Source: JBKJVQ01 sp046717125 | GTDB taxonomy: Bacteria > Pseudomonadota > Alphaproteobacteria > Rhizobiales > Methyloligellaceae | Reading direction: 5' to 3' | DNA length: 7,077 nt | NCBI GenBank assembly: GCA_046717125.1 | Contig: JBKJVQ010000184.1 | Span: 1-7,077, forward strand | In this document: piece by piece, positions 5,393 to 7,077 of the stretch | Layout of the letters: each line of letters starts with the position of its first letter | How positions within the stretch are numbered: the first letter of the stretch is position 1 | The notes under the pieces: model-generated | The model's input: the letters and a program-made list of their open reading frames with translations, nothing else | Told to the model about the DNA's origin: nothing | Databases searched by the model: none | Program-made: the position numbers and the translations under genes

Positions 5393-6199
5393 ATGTCGAT
5401 TTCGCGTTCAATCGCGCCACAGCTTCCGTATTTGCGCCGCTTCGCGCGCGCATTGACTGGGGGTCAGCAGAGCGGCGATGCGTATGTGGCCCAATTGCTG
5501 GAAGCCTTGGTTGAAGATCCTTCCATATTCCCGAAAGGCGTTGACGCTCGGGTTGGACTGTATCGGGCTTTCCTGAAACTTTGGAACTCCATGGACCTCA
5601 ATCTGGAAAGAGATCGTGGAATCGGCGAGACGAGCGTTGACAGGCGACTTGACTCCATAACCCCGCTACCCCGACAGGCGTTCCTGTTGTGCTCGGTCGA
5701 AGGCTTCAGCCTCGACGAGGCGAGCATCATCCTGGAGACGCCGCGGGATCAGGTGCGCGCGCTGGTCGACAAGGCGGGACAGGAAATTGCCGCACAGGTC
5801 CAGACTGACGTTCTCATCATTGAGGACGAGCCGATGATCGCGATGGACCTCGAGGGCATCGTCGAGGGGCTTGGGCATACGGTGATCGGGCAGGCGCGAA
5901 CGCACACCGAAGCCGTGCGCATTATCGAAGAAAGCCGGCCCGGCTTGGTGCTTGCCGACATTCAGCTCGCGGATGGAAGCTCCGGTCTCGACGCCGTCAA
6001 TGAGATTCTCGGCTCGATCGAAGTCCCGGTGATTTTCATTACGGCCTATCCGGAGCGGCTGCTCACCGGCGAGCGGCCCGAGCCGGCATTTCTGATCACC
6101 AAGCCGTACCAGCCGGACACGGTGAAAGCGATCATCAGCCAGGCGCTTTTCTTTGAGAGACGCGCACACAGGTCGCAACGGTCAGCGCTCCGGGCCTGA
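5393..6199 (+). CDS. phyR: PhyR, anti-anti-sigma response regulator of the general stress response
   Basis: The 268-residue product joins an N-terminal sigma-like domain (about residues 8-130; the sigma-4-like part includes LPRQAFLLCSVEGFSLDEA) to a C-terminal receiver domain (about 137-255). Receiver landmarks are the acidic pair Glu144/Asp145 in LIIEDEP, phosphoacceptor Asp189 in LVLADIQLADGSSGLD, Thr217 in FITAYPE, and Lys237 in ITKPYQP. FITAYP fits the FATGUY-type receivers. When phosphorylated, PhyR exposes its sigma-like domain, captures NepR and frees EcfG. The ATG at 5393 is chosen for AGGGA at 5380-5384 and the normal family length. The open frame continues to 5162, but that stretch contains both promoters. 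The gene is followed by a strong terminator. No cognate kinase gene is in the window. Confidence 0.96.
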   Translation: MSISRSIAPQLPYLRRFARALTGGQQSGDAYVAQLLEALVEDPSIFPKGVDARVGLYRAFLKLWNSMDLNLERDRGIGETSVDRRLDSITPLPRQAFLLCSVEGFSLDEASIILETPRDQVRALVDKAGQEIAAQVQTDVLIIEDEPMIAMDLEGIVEGLGHTVIGQARTHTEAVRIIEESRPGLVLADIQLADGSSGLDAVNEILGSIEVPVIFITAYPERLLTGERPEPAFLITKPYQPDTVKAIISQALFFERRAHRSQRSALRA

Positions 6200-6218
6200 C
6201 TACCGACGTCCCGACAAC

Positions 6219-6248
6219 AAAAGGCCCCGGTCATCGCCGGGGCCTTTT
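6219..6248. terminator. Strong intrinsic terminator, probably bidirectional
   Basis: AAAAGGCCCCGG (6219-6230) and CCGGGGCCTTTT (6237-6248) form a perfect 12-bp stem with a 6-nt loop. A T-run follows on the plus strand and the A-run provides one on the minus strand. It lies between phyR and the convergent DUF3309 gene and can end both transcripts. Confidence 0.92.
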
Positions 6249-6269
6249 GCGTTTCACTTCTCTGTACCG

Positions 6270-6428
6270 CTAGATTCGGCCGAGCAGCAGCAGGATCACA
6301 AGCACGACGAGGATGACGCCGATGATGCCGGATGGCCCATAGCCCCAGCCGCGGCTGTAACCCCAGCTCGGCAGTGCGCCGATCAGAATCAGGATCAGAA
6401 TAATAATGAGAATGGTCGTGAGCGACAT
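6270..6428 (-). CDS. DUF3309 family small membrane protein (52 aa)
   Basis: The 52-residue product starts MSLTTILIIILILILIGALP, a transmembrane helix. A Gly/Tyr/Trp/Ser-rich turn (SWGYSRGWGYGPSG, about residues 21-34) follows, then a second hydrophobic helix (IIGVILVVLVILLLLG) and RI at the end. This is the pattern of the DUF3309 family, tiny inner-membrane proteins of unknown function common in Proteobacteria and often stress-linked. The ATG at 6426-6428 has a perfect AGGAGG site at 6434-6439. It lies downstream of the csbD-like gene on the same strand, across a hairpin that may control read-through. It ends before the terminator shared with phyR. Confidence 0.9.
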   Translation of the reverse strand: MSLTTILIIILILILIGALPSWGYSRGWGYGPSGIIGVILVVLVILLLLGRI

Positions 6429-6433
6429 GGTCC

Positions 6434-6490
6434 CCTCCTAAAAAGCCCGCGGCGCCAATTATCGCGCACCGCGGGCCTGATTACAGGAGG
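6434..6490 (-). promoter_or_regulatory. Terminator-like hairpin with paired Shine-Dalgarno in the DUF3309 leader
   Basis: Read on the minus strand, GCCCGCGG (6469-6476) pairs perfectly with CCGCGGGC (6445-6452) across a 16-nt loop. Five T's follow (6440-6444), as in an intrinsic terminator. The next bases are the AGGAGG ribosome site of DUF3309 (6434-6439). Just upstream of the stem is CCTCCT (6485-6490), which is exactly complementary to that ribosome site. The element may be simply the csbD terminator, or an attenuator and ribosome-site lock. Confidence 0.6.
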
Positions 6491-6568
6491 AATCGTCGGA
6501 TATCGATTTCGCCTGAGCTTCTTTGCCGCACACGTTGCGTTTTTGTCACAATCGGGTGCGAGCAGTCG

Positions 6569-6769
6569 TCAGTTTGCAGAATGCTCCCAGTCGGAGACCT
6601 GCTTGTCGGCTTCGTCCTTGGTGATGCCGTAGCGCTCCTGGATACGCCCCACGAGTTCATGGCGACGTCCCTCGATGACGTCCATGTCGTCGCTCGTGAG
6701 CTTGCCCCACTGTTGCTGAACCTTGCCCGTGAACTGCTTCCAGTTCCCTTCGATGCGATCCCAGTTCAT
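6569..6769 (-). CDS. CsbD-like stress protein (66 aa)
   Basis: The 66-residue product begins MNWDRIEGNWKQFTGKVQQQ and continues WGKLTSDDMDVIEGRRHELVGRIQERYG, the hallmark of the CsbD family (small, soluble, helical, general-stress-induced proteins; molecular role not settled). The frame is open upstream to 7000, but the ATG at 6767-6769 is the family start and has AAGGAG just upstream. The longer version would include the promoter. A perfect EcfG-type promoter lies 46 nt upstream of the start. The DUF3309 gene follows on the same strand after about 140 nt. Confidence 0.95.
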   Translation of the reverse strand: MNWDRIEGNWKQFTGKVQQQWGKLTSDDMDVIEGRRHELVGRIQERYGITKDEADKQVSDWEHSAN

Positions 6770-6815
6770 GTGATTTTGCTCCTTCCGCATGCGGACTTCG
6801 CCGCGTCGGCATAAC

Positions 6816-6840
6816 AACGTGGCGGGGCGCGGCCGGTTCC
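6816..6840 (-). promoter_or_regulatory. Sigma-EcfG-type promoter of the csbD-like gene
   Basis: On the minus strand, GGAAC (6836-6840), then 16 nt, then CGTT (6816-6819) match the EcfG consensus exactly. The -10 box is 46 nt before the csbD-like start. CsbD proteins are classic general-stress products, which supports the call. Confidence 0.88.
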
Positions 6841-7029
6841 GGTTTCTGCCTCCGTCAGAGGTGCGCCACGAACTAACATGGTGTCCTCGCAACCCTCTGG
6901 TTTGCCGGACGTTTGCCCTATCGCGGCTTCGCAGAGCCGGCTTTGAAAAGATCATCGCGCAGTGCAAGGCGAAGGCTTGTCGGTCGGCCGTCAAGCGCAT
7001 TGGAAGTCAATCAGTTGAATTCGGTCGGG

Positions 7030-7077
7030 ATGAAACACAACAGCGGGACGGCGACCGGTTTAACCGGAGCGGCGGCA
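7030..7077 (+). CDS. Possible start of a CDS running off the right edge
   Basis: The ATG at 7030 opens a frame of 16 codons to the window edge (MKHNSGTATGLTGAAA). The ribosome site is poor (CGGTCGGG directly before the ATG). Too little is visible to name it. The region 6841-7029 to its left holds no other gene or motif I can support. Confidence 0.25.
   Translation, partial: MKHNSGTATGLTGAAA

Noticed and set aside
6770..7000. 77-residue N-terminal extension of the CsbD-like frame
   Set aside because: The CsbD family starts at MNWDRIEGNW. The extension includes the EcfG promoter and the ribosome site.

Overview
The window looks like an alphaproteobacterial chromosome segment (GC-rich, with high-GC third codon positions). 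Hyphomicrobiales/Rhizobiales is the best guess. The firmest evidence is a complete core of the alphaproteobacterial general stress response (GSR): phyR is divergent from nepR-ecfG. A second hint is a GAGCATGAT...ATCATGCTC palindromic intergenic repeat of a kind common in that order.

Left part (1-1397). This holds the 3' end of a uracil-DNA glycosylase-family gene, a long imperfect palindromic intergenic repeat, an Lrp/AsnC-family regulator (+), a convergent small hypothetical gene (-), and the GAGCATGAT-type repeat.

Middle part (1390-4274). Four genes run leftward with close spacing: a 58-aa two-helix membrane protein of the PLDc_N type, a 50-aa single-pass membrane protein with a GTG start, a 172-aa exported charged helical protein, and a 145-aa hypothetical. 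Two of the four are shorter than 60 codons and easily missed. A perfect sigma-EcfG promoter match (GGAAC-16 nt-CGTT) lies in front of the first gene. Divergent from this set is an aldehyde dehydrogenase resembling succinate-semialdehyde dehydrogenase.

GSR core (4330-6199). ecfG (ECF sigma factor) and nepR (anti-sigma) form a leftward pair joined by a GTGA stop/start overlap. phyR (anti-anti-sigma response regulator) runs rightward. Between them are two back-to-back EcfG-type promoters whose -35 boxes form an inverted repeat, so the sigma factor probably activates both arms of its own circuit. No PhyR kinase is visible in the window.

Right part (6200-7077). A strong 12-bp intrinsic terminator separates phyR from two convergent (leftward) stress-type small genes. 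One encodes a DUF3309 membrane peptide. The other is csbD-like and has its own perfect EcfG promoter. The DUF3309 leader can fold into a terminator-like hairpin extended by pairing of its Shine-Dalgarno sequence. A possible CDS start lies at the extreme right edge.

Taken together, four EcfG-type promoters lie within about 4 kb. The sigma factor, anti-sigma, anti-anti-sigma and two putative output units (the four-gene envelope operon and csbD with or without DUF3309) therefore form a compact, self-activating stress island. The promoter motifs and reading frames are read directly from the sequence. Regulation and function of the small genes are inference.
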